Below, piece after piece: positions 18,368 to 26,743 of a stretch of DNA of 64,000 bases (within the stretch, counting starts at the first letter, position 1; every line of letters starts with the position of its first letter). The position numbers and the translations under genes were made by a program. The DNA is from Sphingomonas sp. (GTDB taxonomy: Bacteria; Pseudomonadota; Alphaproteobacteria; Sphingomonadales; Sphingomonadaceae): NCBI RefSeq assembly GCF_004799495.1, contig NZ_SSMY01000014.1, positions 1 to 64,000 on the forward strand, in the 5' to 3' direction. The notes below the pieces were generated by a model, which was not told the DNA's origin, did not search any database, and worked only from the letters and a program-made list of their open reading frames with translations.

Positions 18368-18397
18368 TTCATCAGACTTCATCAGAACTCATCGTAG
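18368..18397. repeat. Three adjacent 10-bp direct repeats, likely integrase arm sites
   Basis: TTCATCAGAC, TTCATCAGAA and CTCATCGTAG follow one another without gap, between the att fragment and the integrase start. Short direct repeats here fit arm-type binding sites for the integrase N-terminal domain. The rest of 18335-18522 is AT-richer spacer without a gene. Confidence 0.5.
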
Positions 18398-18522
18398 TGC
18401 ATGTAACTCGCTGCCGATGCTGGATTATTCCTCATCCTAGCTAATCACCGCGCATCGCACTTCACATTCCCGTGATGGCCCGGTGATGACCCGATTGGGG
18501 TCGCTGGGGACGAAGTATTCGC

Positions 18523-19917
18523 ATGGCGGACGACGAGACTGGAAACCGCGGCCGACGGTCGACGATAATGATCAAGAAGGGCGTGGTCGATACCATTCCC
18601 CTGCCGCCCAAGGGGTCGCGCACCACCGTATGGGACCGCGAGATCAAGGGCTTCGGCGTGCGCGTCGCCTCGACTGGCGTCCGCACCTACATCCTCAGAT
18701 ACCGGATGGGCGGGCGAGACACGCCAGTCCGCACCGTGACGATCGGCCAGCACGGGTCGCCCTGGACCGCCGACCAGGCGCGCCGACGCGCGGCCGAGCT
18801 GCTGACCGAGGTCCGTAGCGGGCGCGACATCGTGGCGGAGAAGGAGGCTCTGCGCGTCGAGGAGAAGGAGGAGTTCGCACGCCGTGAGGAGAGGCTCTTC
18901 GAGGTCGTCGTGGAGCAGTGGTTCGAGGACCACGTCCAACGGGACGAGCTGCGGAGCGAGGATGACATCCGCGGCGTCATCGACCGCGACCTGAAGCCGG
19001 CGTTCGCGGGAAGGACGATCGACGAGATCACGCGCAAGGACGTCACGCGCGCGCTCTCCGCGATCGGCCGCCGGAGCGGATCGGCCGCGAACAAGGCGCA
19101 CAAGTGGATCCGGCAGATCTTCAACTGGCTGATCGGCCAGGGCGACATCGAGCATTCGCCCGTCGACAAGGTGGAGAGGCCTTTCCCCGAGCCGAGCCGC
19201 GACCGGGTCCTGCGGCTCGGCGAGCTAGTCGTGCTCTGGGTCGCGCTCGACCGGATCGTCGAACCCTTCCGGACCTACTACCGCTTCCTGATCCTGCTGG
19301 GGCAACGGCTGCGTGAGGCATCGGACGCGCCCTGGAGCGAGTTCGACCTCGAGGTCGGCGACTGGCTGTTGCCGACGTCGCGGACGAAGTCGAAGCGCGA
19401 CCATCTGGTCCCGCTGTCCGAACAGGCGATCGAGTTGCTCGAGGGTATCCAGCCCGATCCCAGGCGGCGCCGCGGACCCGTGTTCACGACGAACGGCTCG
19501 GTCGGCATCTCCGGCTTCAGCAAGATGAAGGCCGAGATCGATGCGGCCATCGCGGACCTCCTCGCCGAGAGCGAGGCGGCGCGCGCGCTCGTCGGCGACG
19601 CCCTGCCGCACTGGGTCGTCCACGACGTCCGCCGCTCCCTGTCGACCGGCTGCCAGGCGATGGGCATCGACCTCATGCACACCGAAGCCATACTGAACCA
19701 CGTGATCGGGAAGAAGGCGTCCGGCGCCGCGCGTGTCTATCACCTCTACGACTACTATGACGAGAAGGCGGTCGCGCTGGAGAAGTGGGGCGACCTGGTC
19801 GAGAAGGCGGTCGCCGCGTTCCGGCGAGGCGATGTCGAGGCCGTGCGCGCCATGGATCCGGCGCGGCGGGCGAAGCGGCGCGAACGTCGCCGTCGCGGCG
19901 GAGTATGCGAAGATTGA
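18523..19917 (+). CDS. Tyrosine site-specific integrase (P4-type)
   Basis: A 464-residue integrase. The N-terminal arm-binding domain (DUF4102 type) shows VWDREIKGFGVRVASTGVRTYILRYR and TVTIGQHGSPWTADQARRRAAELL. The core-binding region includes DLKPAFAGRTIDEITRKDV and NKAHKWIRQIFNWLIGQ. The catalytic domain has Arg in LILLGQRLREASDAPWSE, the box HDVRRSLST (His367, Arg370) and the region ILNHVIGKKASGAARVYHLYDYY with the nucleophilic Tyr near 406. It catalyses insertion at tRNA genes, consistent with the tRNA-Thr fragment 190 bp upstream. It reads into the island, so the cargo is to its right. Confidence 0.92.
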   Translation: MADDETGNRGRRSTIMIKKGVVDTIPLPPKGSRTTVWDREIKGFGVRVASTGVRTYILRYRMGGRDTPVRTVTIGQHGSPWTADQARRRAAELLTEVRSGRDIVAEKEALRVEEKEEFARREERLFEVVVEQWFEDHVQRDELRSEDDIRGVIDRDLKPAFAGRTIDEITRKDVTRALSAIGRRSGSAANKAHKWIRQIFNWLIGQGDIEHSPVDKVERPFPEPSRDRVLRLGELVVLWVALDRIVEPFRTYYRFLILLGQRLREASDAPWSEFDLEVGDWLLPTSRTKSKRDHLVPLSEQAIELLEGIQPDPRRRRGPVFTTNGSVGISGFSKMKAEIDAAIADLLAESEAARALVGDALPHWVVHDVRRSLSTGCQAMGIDLMHTEAILNHVIGKKASGAARVYHLYDYYDEKAVALEKWGDLVEKAVAAFRRGDVEAVRAMDPARRAKRRERRRRGGVCED

Positions 19918-19949
19918 CAAGTATCCTATAGGATACTATAAAGTGCGCC
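19914..19949 (+). promoter_or_regulatory. Sigma70-type promoter with an 18-bp palindromic operator in the spacer; probable leaderless start
   Basis: TTGACA at 19914-19919 (overlapping the integrase stop) and TATAAA at 19937-19942 are separated by exactly 17 bases. The spacer is almost entirely a perfect palindrome, AGTATCCTATAGGATACT (19920-19937). The -10 element ends 7 bases before the ATG at 19950, so transcription would begin at or next to the start codon and the message would be leaderless. No ribosome site is visible. A repressor on the palindrome would block RNA polymerase; the HTH protein encoded next is the obvious candidate. Confidence 0.7.
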
Positions 19950-20186
19950 ATGAATGCGGGAGTCGATCACAGCCAGGGCACGCCGTTCGCGTCGCAGACC
20001 GAGTTCAATACCGTCGAGGCTGCGGAATTCCTCGGCTGCAGTCCCGGCTACTTACAGAATCTCAGGCAGCTGGGGGATGGCCCGCCCTACAACAGGAGGT
20101 GGAAGCGGAAGGGCATCTACTATCTGCGCCCCGACCTCGTGGAATGGCGCCGTGGCCGGCGCTACCTGTCGACGACCGAATACTGA
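19950..20186 (+). CDS. AlpA/MerR-like helix-turn-helix protein (excisionase-type)
   Basis: A 78-residue protein with the winged-helix pattern FNTVEAAEFLGCSPGYLQNLRQLGDGPPYNR followed by IYYLRPDLVEWRRGR, as in AlpA, excisionase and DNA-binding domain 17 proteins. In integrative elements such proteins act as excisionases or control the integrase. It starts 32 bp after the integrase stop from what looks like its own promoter with a palindrome, and autoregulation is likely. The ATG appears to be leaderless. Confidence 0.7.
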   Translation: MNAGVDHSQGTPFASQTEFNTVEAAEFLGCSPGYLQNLRQLGDGPPYNRRWKRKGIYYLRPDLVEWRRGRRYLSTTEY

Positions 20187-20230
20187 TCCCGTCGCGCCCT
20201 GACGGGCGATGAATCCAAGGAGCGGCCCGC

Positions 20231-21178
20231 TTGGACGCAGTGCCCGATTTCACGCTGAGCTACGGCGGCGTCGAGGAGTTCTTGCTGGAGCTCACCGGCG
20301 CGCCGCTCGCGCCCATCGCATCGCGCTTCCGCAAGCTGCGCCCCAAGTTCGCGCCGGATGGCCTTCTCACGAGGCCCGGAACGCGGATCGGCTACGATCT
20401 GAGCCGCGTCCTGTCGATCGGTGCGGTCTACAGCCTCAACGCTCTCGCCATCCCCCTGGGGCACGCGGTCGACCTCGTCGTGGCCAACTGGCCCGAGATC
20501 GCCCGGTCCTGCCTCAAGGCGCACGGGGCGGCGGAGACCGCGGCCTGGAAGCCGACCCTGCGCATCTACGTGGACGCGCTCGCGCCCGACACGGTCGATG
20601 GCCAGCCGGGACCCGCGTCGTTCGCCACTGCTTCTTCGGATGGTCCCGAGGGGATCAGCCACCTCGTGCTGGATTGCCAGACGATCGTCGACCTCCTGGC
20701 TGTGATCGCCGAGCGCCACGATGCCGTCTCTGGCGCGCTCGACGCCGCCTATGGGGAGCTGGAGCGGACGTTCGGCTGGGACACGCCGGCCGAACGCGCC
20801 CCGCCCGTCGTTCCCAGCCGGGTCGCGAGTGGCTTCTTCGGCACGGGCCCCTACTTCGAACGCGCCCGCGCCCTGCTGGCGGTGGACGACGGCGAGCAGG
20901 TCGGTCCGCTGGAGCGCATGCGCCTGCAGAGCCACCTCGACTACATCGAGACGCCGCCGCCGGTCGATGGCTGGAAGCAGTTCATCGGCACGGATGCGGC
21001 CAAGCCGCGCCTCAACCAGCGGCTGGCCGCCTGGGGCTACGGCCTTGGCCTCAAGTCCTCCGTCATCGGCCAGACGGACGTGCTGCAATCCGCATGGGCC
21101 GACCGGGCCGCGACGCTCGATCTCATCGCGCGCGGAGAGCGGCGCCTGTCCAAGCTCCGTGAGGAAGCGGCGCAATGA
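20231..21178 (+). CDS. Hypothetical island protein with a duplicated N-terminal domain
   Basis: A 315-residue soluble protein, family not recognised. Its first 90 residues (LSYGGVEEFLLEL ... SRFRKLRPKFAPDG ... GTRIGYDLSRVLSIGAVYSLNALAIPLGHAVDLVVANW) align well with the N-terminus of the protein at 36040-36675 (LSYGEVEAVVRTV ... GRLKYLQRFDWPPG ... GSRAGYGLEQLLALMLALELLELGLPPLRVVRLLRTGW). A regulatory or DNA-binding role is possible because the position of the GYxL segment resembles MerR-like proteins, but this is inference. The start used is TTG at 20231. It overlaps the next gene by 4 bases (ATGA). Confidence 0.55.
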   Translation: MDAVPDFTLSYGGVEEFLLELTGAPLAPIASRFRKLRPKFAPDGLLTRPGTRIGYDLSRVLSIGAVYSLNALAIPLGHAVDLVVANWPEIARSCLKAHGAAETAAWKPTLRIYVDALAPDTVDGQPGPASFATASSDGPEGISHLVLDCQTIVDLLAVIAERHDAVSGALDAAYGELERTFGWDTPAERAPPVVPSRVASGFFGTGPYFERARALLAVDDGEQVGPLERMRLQSHLDYIETPPPVDGWKQFIGTDAAKPRLNQRLAAWGYGLGLKSSVIGQTDVLQSAWADRAATLDLIARGERRLSKLREEAAQ

Positions 21179-22128
21179 GCGTCGCAGTCGCCGATCCGGA
21201 TCCCTTCATGGCACTCACGCTCGACCGGACGAAGGGCGCGGCGCTCCGCGCAGCGTCGTCGGCCCTGCGCCGCTGCTGCGCCGCCTTCGGCCTGGACAGG
21301 CGCCGTTTCCTGTTCGACGTCAGCGTTGACGCGGGTGGCGACAGTATAGCCGTCGCCGTCGAGTATGGGTCCCGTCCGGGACAGAGAGGGATGGCGCAGC
21401 GCCGGGACGTCGGGCTGTTCTACGACAGCAACGCCCGGATGTCGTTCAAGGTGAGGAAGGCCGTCGATGAGATGGTCTGGAACGTCGCCCTCGCCTTCCA
21501 CTCCGAGACCCCCGTGCCCCCGACCGGGTGGTCGGTCCACCCGGTCGTGGCCAGTCTGATCGCCGCGTCCGGCTCGGCTCTGCCGAACCCGGCGGACCCG
21601 CTCGCCTGGCTACGGTATAGCGACCGCAGGCTACGGCTTCCCGACGGCGGGAACGTCGTTGATGCCTTCTTCCGTGGCCGGGAGGGGGTGCTGACGCTGG
21701 AGAGCGCCAGGATTGTCGACGCCGGCGGGCGGCACGTCGCGAGGCTTGCGATGGATGGGCCGCGTCTCAACGCGACCTTCGAGGGTGCGTTTCCCGCGAC
21801 CATCGCGGAGGCGCTGGTTGGACGCCGGGCAGGTGATCTGTGCTCCGTCTTCTCCGCGGACCCGCGCGGGCGCGACGCGAAGATCGTCTTCGCCGTCGCG
21901 GTCTCGCGTGGTGACGAGGCGCTGATAGTCGGATTGGGCAACAGTCTGGTGCCGCTGCTCCCGACCGTCGCGGGCGGTGAGCGGTGGCGACCGCGACGGG
22001 TCAGCGGCGACGCGGAGGCCGCCCATACCGGCTGGCAGACACGGCACGTGAACCACAGATCGATAATGCGCTACTACGCGCGAGCTCGCGCGAGCCTGCT
22101 AACAGCGGTGACCAGAGCGGCTAAGTGA
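21175..22128 (+). CDS. Hypothetical protein coupled to the preceding gene
   Basis: A 317-residue protein with no signal peptide or membrane segment and no motif that I recognise (SVAVADPDPFMALTLDRTKGAALRAASS ... WSVHPVVASLIAASGSALPNPADPLAWLRYSDRRLRLPDGGN ... HTGWQTRHVNHRSIMRYYARARAS). Its ATG lies within the stop of the upstream gene, so the two are co-expressed. It probably completes a two-gene island module. About 80 bp without a gene separate it from the RelA/SpoT-domain gene. Confidence 0.55.
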   Translation: MSVAVADPDPFMALTLDRTKGAALRAASSALRRCCAAFGLDRRRFLFDVSVDAGGDSIAVAVEYGSRPGQRGMAQRRDVGLFYDSNARMSFKVRKAVDEMVWNVALAFHSETPVPPTGWSVHPVVASLIAASGSALPNPADPLAWLRYSDRRLRLPDGGNVVDAFFRGREGVLTLESARIVDAGGRHVARLAMDGPRLNATFEGAFPATIAEALVGRRAGDLCSVFSADPRGRDAKIVFAVAVSRGDEALIVGLGNSLVPLLPTVAGGERWRPRRVSGDAEAAHTGWQTRHVNHRSIMRYYARARASLLTAVTRAAK

Positions 22129-22209
22129 CGACGTCGTTGGGCGCTCGCTCGACACGGCCGACACGGCAACGCTAGCTTCGCTGCCACTGCGAGCGAGGCA
22201 CATCAAGCT

Positions 22210-25194
22210 ATGACATTCGAGGACTACCGGCGCGACGGGCGAACCCAGTATCAAGCGCTGGTTGAGTCGGCGCAGCACATCCTCCGGCAAGCGCTCGTCC
22301 ACGCAGGACTGTCGGCCCATTCTGTCACAGGCAGAGCGAAGGACGTGGAGTCGCTGCGTAAGAAGCTCGCCGACCGTAGTATTCCACTCGATCAACCGAT
22401 GGACGAAATCAAAGACTTGGCGGGATGCCGCATCGTCTTTCTCACCAATTCGCAGGTCGACGCCTTCAATCGAACGGGAGCGTTGCACGAAAACTTCGAG
22501 GTGGTGAGCGTCAACGTGCACCACCCCGTTCCGGGCACCGACACGGAAACCAAGCTCTTCGACAGCACGAATTACTTAGTGCGCCTCAAGCCCGAGCGTC
22601 TGGCTCTCGTAGAATATCGCGCGTTTGACGGGATTGAGATCGAGATTCAGGTTCAGACCCTGCTCAACCATGCATGGGCTGAGATGGGCCACGACACGAT
22701 CTACAAGGAGCCGAAGCTGGTCCATTTAGGCGCGGCGAGGATGACTCGGATCGGCGAGCGCATGAACAAGGTCATGCAGGACCACCTTGTCCCGGCGGGC
22801 CACGACTTCGATAAGATCGCGCGCGACTTCCACCGGCTGCTGGAGGCTGACGGGGCGGCGGACGCGACGCTCGCGACGATCCGGGACAGTGCCGACATCA
22901 ACCAGCTCGATGAGGCACTCGAGACGTTCGTCGATCTAGTCCTCCCGCACTATGACGAACCTGCGGCCGAGTTCTCTCGCCATCTTGAGATGTTCGTGGG
23001 CACGGTCGAACGCGCGCGCGATCTTCCGATCACGCCGATCCAGACGCAGTTCGGCGATTATCCAGGTAAGTCGGCGTTGGACGCGGCAAGACATGTCGCG
23101 CGTCTCATCCGTTCACATCGCTACTGGGAACCGGATCGCACGTTCCATGCCCTGGTCAGGCTCTATGTGGGTGCTGGGGATGAGGACGAGCGAAAGTTGT
23201 GGGTCGAAGCGGCCGGGGAACTTGCCCAGCACAACCTCGACGTCTGGCAGCGCTTCGGCCCCGTCGCGCAGAGGGTCGTGCTCGACGAACTGCGCAGGCT
23301 TGGGTCCGGAGACGCGAGAGCGGCTCGACCGCTACTGGTCGCAATGCTCGCCAAGGTGCTGTCCGCCGACCTCGAAGGCGCCACCTGGCGATCCGACAGC
23401 GTTACGATCCACCAGGGGTCGGTGCTCGCGACGGATGACTTGAGGGCGGTCCGGGGCGAGGCCATCGATTGGCTTGAGCGGTGGCTCGACGAGGCCGAGG
23501 ACGACGTCACCCGACTGTCCGTCCTGCAGGCACTCGGGAGGGCGGATGCGGCGCCCATGCACATCGGAGAAGAGGGGAGCTTGATGCAGATGCTGCTGGA
23601 AGACGGCACCCGCGTCGCGCGCCTCGTCCTCGCGCGTGTGTCGGAGTGGGGACTCGAGCTCCGACGCGGGCGAGAGGTCGATGCCCTGCACACCCACTAC
23701 CGCTTTCTCGGGCTCCGTTCCGACCTGGCGCAGCAGCCCGAACTCGTCACCGCCCAGCAGGGGCTCCTCGCTGCGCTGCTCGCGATCCGCGACACCTTGG
23801 CTGAAGACGCGGATTACGTGCTCTACAAGACGCTTGTCGGTCACGATACGGTGCGCCCGGACGCCTGGGACGGAGACCATTTCGATTTCGAGGCGACCGA
23901 CTTGTGGCGTCGCGCGCGCTTTCCCGAGATCATCGAAGGCGTATCGGCCGCGACCCGGTCAGACTGGATGGCGAAGATCGACCGCTACGTCGACGCCGCG
24001 GGGAACGACGGCGGGCACTTCGCGCCCATGCGCGAGTTCCTAGGCCTTCTCGCAGAATACAGACCCGACGTTGCGGTTTGCATGCTGGGGGAAGTGAGCC
24101 AGCAACGCGCCGCATTCGGGGCGGCAATGCTTGGAGGCCTTGATCGCGCCGGCAGGGGCGGTGACGTGCTCGAAATCGTCGATGGCTGGATCCGCTCCGG
24201 CACGCTTCTCCCCGCGGTCGGCGACTACCTGCAGATGCGGCCGTGCGCCGACCTTAAAAGGCTGCGCGAGTTCACCGAGAAGGCGGTCTCCGTCGCCGAC
24301 GCGCGCTCCGCGATTGCGGCGGCGACCGTCGCTGCCGTCTGGTATCAGCGCGAGCCGGACGAGGCGCTGATCGAGACGGTCCTCATGCCGGTCGTGCGCT
24401 TCGCGATCGAACGGGCAATCCCCGAGTGGATTAGCCAGTTCTGGACCCCCGGCGACGCCGGCATCGTTCGCGACCTCAACGAAGACCGGTCTTCTGAACT
24501 GCTGGCATCGTTCGTCGGGGCGGCGGAGATAGATTACCGCGCGGTGCGGTTGCTAATTGCCGTGGGGCGACGGTTCCCGAAGCTGATCATCGACTTCTAC
24601 GGGAACCGCATCACCCGTGAACTTGGCGAGGCGGCCGGGCGCTTCGAGCCGATCCCCTTTCATTCCCACGACATCGGCACGACGCTTTCGCCTCACGCCG
24701 GCCTGCTCGTCCCGGCGGCCCGCGAATGGTATCGCGCGATGCCCCGATTGCACGAGTATCGCGGAGGTCGTCTAATCCACCATGTCTTCCCCGAACTCCC
24801 AGTCGAAGTGGCGGAACTGCTCTCGGGCCTCGCGCGCGAGGGCGACGAGGATGACCTTAAGTTCGTGCTGAAAACACTGGCCCCCTACGAGGGGACCGCG
24901 CAGATTTATCCGGTTTGCATGGACGTGGTGGCTCGCCTCGAACCGGGCGACAAAATGTTGGATCGGGTGACTGCGGTCCTGGGCGAAACCGGCGTCGTCA
25001 GCGGGGAATTCGGTTTTGTCGAGGTCCACGCCGCCCGCCGCGAGCTCATCGGACGCTATCAGGATGATACGCGTGATCGGGTGAGGCAATTTGCGCGAGA
25101 TCGTGTTCGCGAACTTACACAACACATGGCTTGGGAACAGCGACGAGCGGGCCGAGATGTTGCGCAGAGGCGCCGCGATTGGAACGAGGAATGA
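22210..25194 (+). CDS. RelA/SpoT-synthetase domain fused to a large helical region (ToxSAS/CapRel-like candidate)
   Basis: A 994-residue protein. Residues about 40-165 match a small (p)ppGpp-synthetase-type nucleotidyltransferase: GRAKDVESLRKKL, EIKDLAGCRIVFLT, STNYLVRL, and EIEIQVQTLLNHAWAEMGHD (about 143-162), the box shared by small alarmone synthetases and ToxSAS toxins. There is no HD hydrolase domain in front and no TGS or ACT domain behind. Instead about 800 residues of leucine-rich, helical sequence follow (for example DEDERKLWVEAAGELAQHNLDVWQRF and DVTRLSVLQALGRADA) that could form HEAT-like repeats. CapRel-type immune proteins fuse a toxic pyrophosphokinase to a phage sensor; this may be a much larger version. 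No separate antitoxin gene is obvious. Confidence 0.75.
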   Translation: MTFEDYRRDGRTQYQALVESAQHILRQALVHAGLSAHSVTGRAKDVESLRKKLADRSIPLDQPMDEIKDLAGCRIVFLTNSQVDAFNRTGALHENFEVVSVNVHHPVPGTDTETKLFDSTNYLVRLKPERLALVEYRAFDGIEIEIQVQTLLNHAWAEMGHDTIYKEPKLVHLGAARMTRIGERMNKVMQDHLVPAGHDFDKIARDFHRLLEADGAADATLATIRDSADINQLDEALETFVDLVLPHYDEPAAEFSRHLEMFVGTVERARDLPITPIQTQFGDYPGKSALDAARHVARLIRSHRYWEPDRTFHALVRLYVGAGDEDERKLWVEAAGELAQHNLDVWQRFGPVAQRVVLDELRRLGSGDARAARPLLVAMLAKVLSADLEGATWRSDSVTIHQGSVLATDDLRAVRGEAIDWLERWLDEAEDDVTRLSVLQALGRADAAPMHIGEEGSLMQMLLEDGTRVARLVLARVSEWGLELRRGREVDALHTHYRFLGLRSDLAQQPELVTAQQGLLAALLAIRDTLAEDADYVLYKTLVGHDTVRPDAWDGDHFDFEATDLWRRARFPEIIEGVSAATRSDWMAKIDRYVDAAGNDGGHFAPMREFLGLLAEYRPDVAVCMLGEVSQQRAAFGAAMLGGLDRAGRGGDVLEIVDGWIRSGTLLPAVGDYLQMRPCADLKRLREFTEKAVSVADARSAIAAATVAAVWYQREPDEALIETVLMPVVRFAIERAIPEWISQFWTPGDAGIVRDLNEDRSSELLASFVGAAEIDYRAVRLLIAVGRRFPKLIIDFYGNRITRELGEAAGRFEPIPFHSHDIGTTLSPHAGLLVPAAREWYRAMPRLHEYRGGRLIHHVFPELPVEVAELLSGLAREGDEDDLKFVLKTLAPYEGTAQIYPVCMDVVARLEPGDKMLDRVTAVLGETGVVSGEFGFVEVHAARRELIGRYQDDTRDRVRQFARDRVRELTQHMAWEQRRAGRDVAQRRRDWNEE

Positions 25195-25363
25195 AGACCA
25201 GCGAGGTTTTCGATGAGCGATCAAGATGGATATTCGAAGCGCCTTCAAGTGACGAAACGGCGACGGCGAAGGGTCCGACTTGGTTCAACATCCACCCCTG
25301 ATTGACGGGAAGTCTTTCCGCTCCCAGACTGAATTGGTCAGACACCCGTCGAAGGGGACGATC

Positions 25364-26674
25364 GTGGCACGAGGTCTTGGCTTCTTCACCGTGTGTCTCG
25401 CCGGGCTTGCCTTGTTCTCGTCCTCGGCAGCGCACGCCGACGATCTCGTGGTCACGCGCAACGTCACGATTCGGGTGGCGCCCGCCAGGCAGTCCGAGCG
25501 GGTCGAGTTCCCGGCCATCGGCGACCGGCTCGAGCTCCTCGATGACGGCCAGCAGCAATCAGGCTATTACCATGTCCGGCTTCCGGATGGCCGGACGGGC
25601 TGGGTCTATCGGACATTCGTCCACCGTGAACCCTCCCCGCCGGCACCGTTCGTGTCCGGGCCAGCGTCGGCGCCGGAGGCACTGACCGGCGGCAGCGCGA
25701 TGACCGTGCACTATCTCGACATGGACCAGGGCAACGCGGCGATCGTCGAGTTCCCGTGCGCGGCGGTGCTGATCGACTCCGGCGGCCGCGATCCCGTCGC
25801 CGCCGGTCGGCTGAAGGCGAACCTCGATGCGTTCTTCGCCCGTCGCACCGACCTGGGGCGTCGATTCGCGGCGGTATACGTCACGCACACGCACCTCGAC
25901 CACAACACCACGCTCGGCACGCTGATCTACAACTACCGTGTGGGAGCATACATCGACAACGGCAGGCTCGTCGGGTCCGGCGACAAGGACGCGGTCTGGA
26001 TGGCGGCGTATGCGCGCGATGCGACGCCGAAGGTCGAGCGCGCGATCGTCCTCGAGAAGGATGTCCGGGCTGCGGGCGCGCAGGGCCTGACGAGCGCGGT
26101 AATCGATCCGGTGTCATGCGCCGGCGTGGACCCGCGGATCCGCGTCCTGAGCGGCGGCCGCGAGCGCTCGGACAATCCGGGTTGGTCCAACGACGACTTC
26201 GATAACGGCAACAACCACAGCATCGTGATCCGGATCGACTATGGCGAGGCGTCGTTCCTCTTCCCCGGTGATCTGGAGAACGCGGGGATTACCGATCTTC
26301 TGTCGCAGTATGGCGCATCGGGCCTCCTGGACGTGGACGTGCTTGAGGTCAGTCACCATGGCGCCGAGAACGGCACGACGCCGCAGTTGCTCGCCGCCGT
26401 CACGCCCGAAGTCGCGGTGATGTCGATGGGCCCCGAGAGCGTGCAGGGGCAGTGGACGGCGTTCGCCTACGGCCATCCGCGGCTCAAGACCGTGCAGCTC
26501 CTGCGTGGTGCCGTCAGCGGGTCGCGCGCGCCCAAGGACGTGCGTGTCGCCAATGCCGTCCGCAGCTTCGAGACGCTGCGCATGGACAGGGCCGTCTATG
26601 GCACCGGCTGGGATGGCACGGTGACCGTGACCGCCGACGCGCAGGGACGTATCTCGGTGAAAACCGAGCGATAG
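25364..26674 (+). CDS. Exported SH3-domain plus MBL-fold (ComEC/Rec2-like) hydrolase
   Basis: GTG at 25364 is preferred over the upstream GTG at 25280 because GAAGGGGA precedes it and it gives a clean signal peptide (GFFTVCLAGLALFSSSAAHA). A bacterial SH3 domain follows (VVTRNVTIRVAPARQSERVEFPAIG ... VRLPDGRTGWVYRTFV, mature residues about 1-70). Then comes a metallo-beta-lactamase fold (VHYLDMDQGNAAIVEFPCAAVLIDSGG, YVTHTHLDHN, FLFPGDLENAGI, VSHHG) like the nuclease-type domain of ComEC. Extracellular or periplasmic hydrolysis, possibly of nucleic acid or a nucleotide, is inferred. It is the middle gene of a rightward run ending with the SEC-C gene. Confidence 0.75.
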   Translation: MARGLGFFTVCLAGLALFSSSAAHADDLVVTRNVTIRVAPARQSERVEFPAIGDRLELLDDGQQQSGYYHVRLPDGRTGWVYRTFVHREPSPPAPFVSGPASAPEALTGGSAMTVHYLDMDQGNAAIVEFPCAAVLIDSGGRDPVAAGRLKANLDAFFARRTDLGRRFAAVYVTHTHLDHNTTLGTLIYNYRVGAYIDNGRLVGSGDKDAVWMAAYARDATPKVERAIVLEKDVRAAGAQGLTSAVIDPVSCAGVDPRIRVLSGGRERSDNPGWSNDDFDNGNNHSIVIRIDYGEASFLFPGDLENAGITDLLSQYGASGLLDVDVLEVSHHGAENGTTPQLLAAVTPEVAVMSMGPESVQGQWTAFAYGHPRLKTVQLLRGAVSGSRAPKDVRVANAVRSFETLRMDRAVYGTGWDGTVTVTADAQGRISVKTER

Positions 26675-26743
26675 GACGGACGCCGCGGCCGCCATCGCGG
26701 ACCATGGCTTTTCACGGACGCCGGGCGTCACCACATCGCGGCG

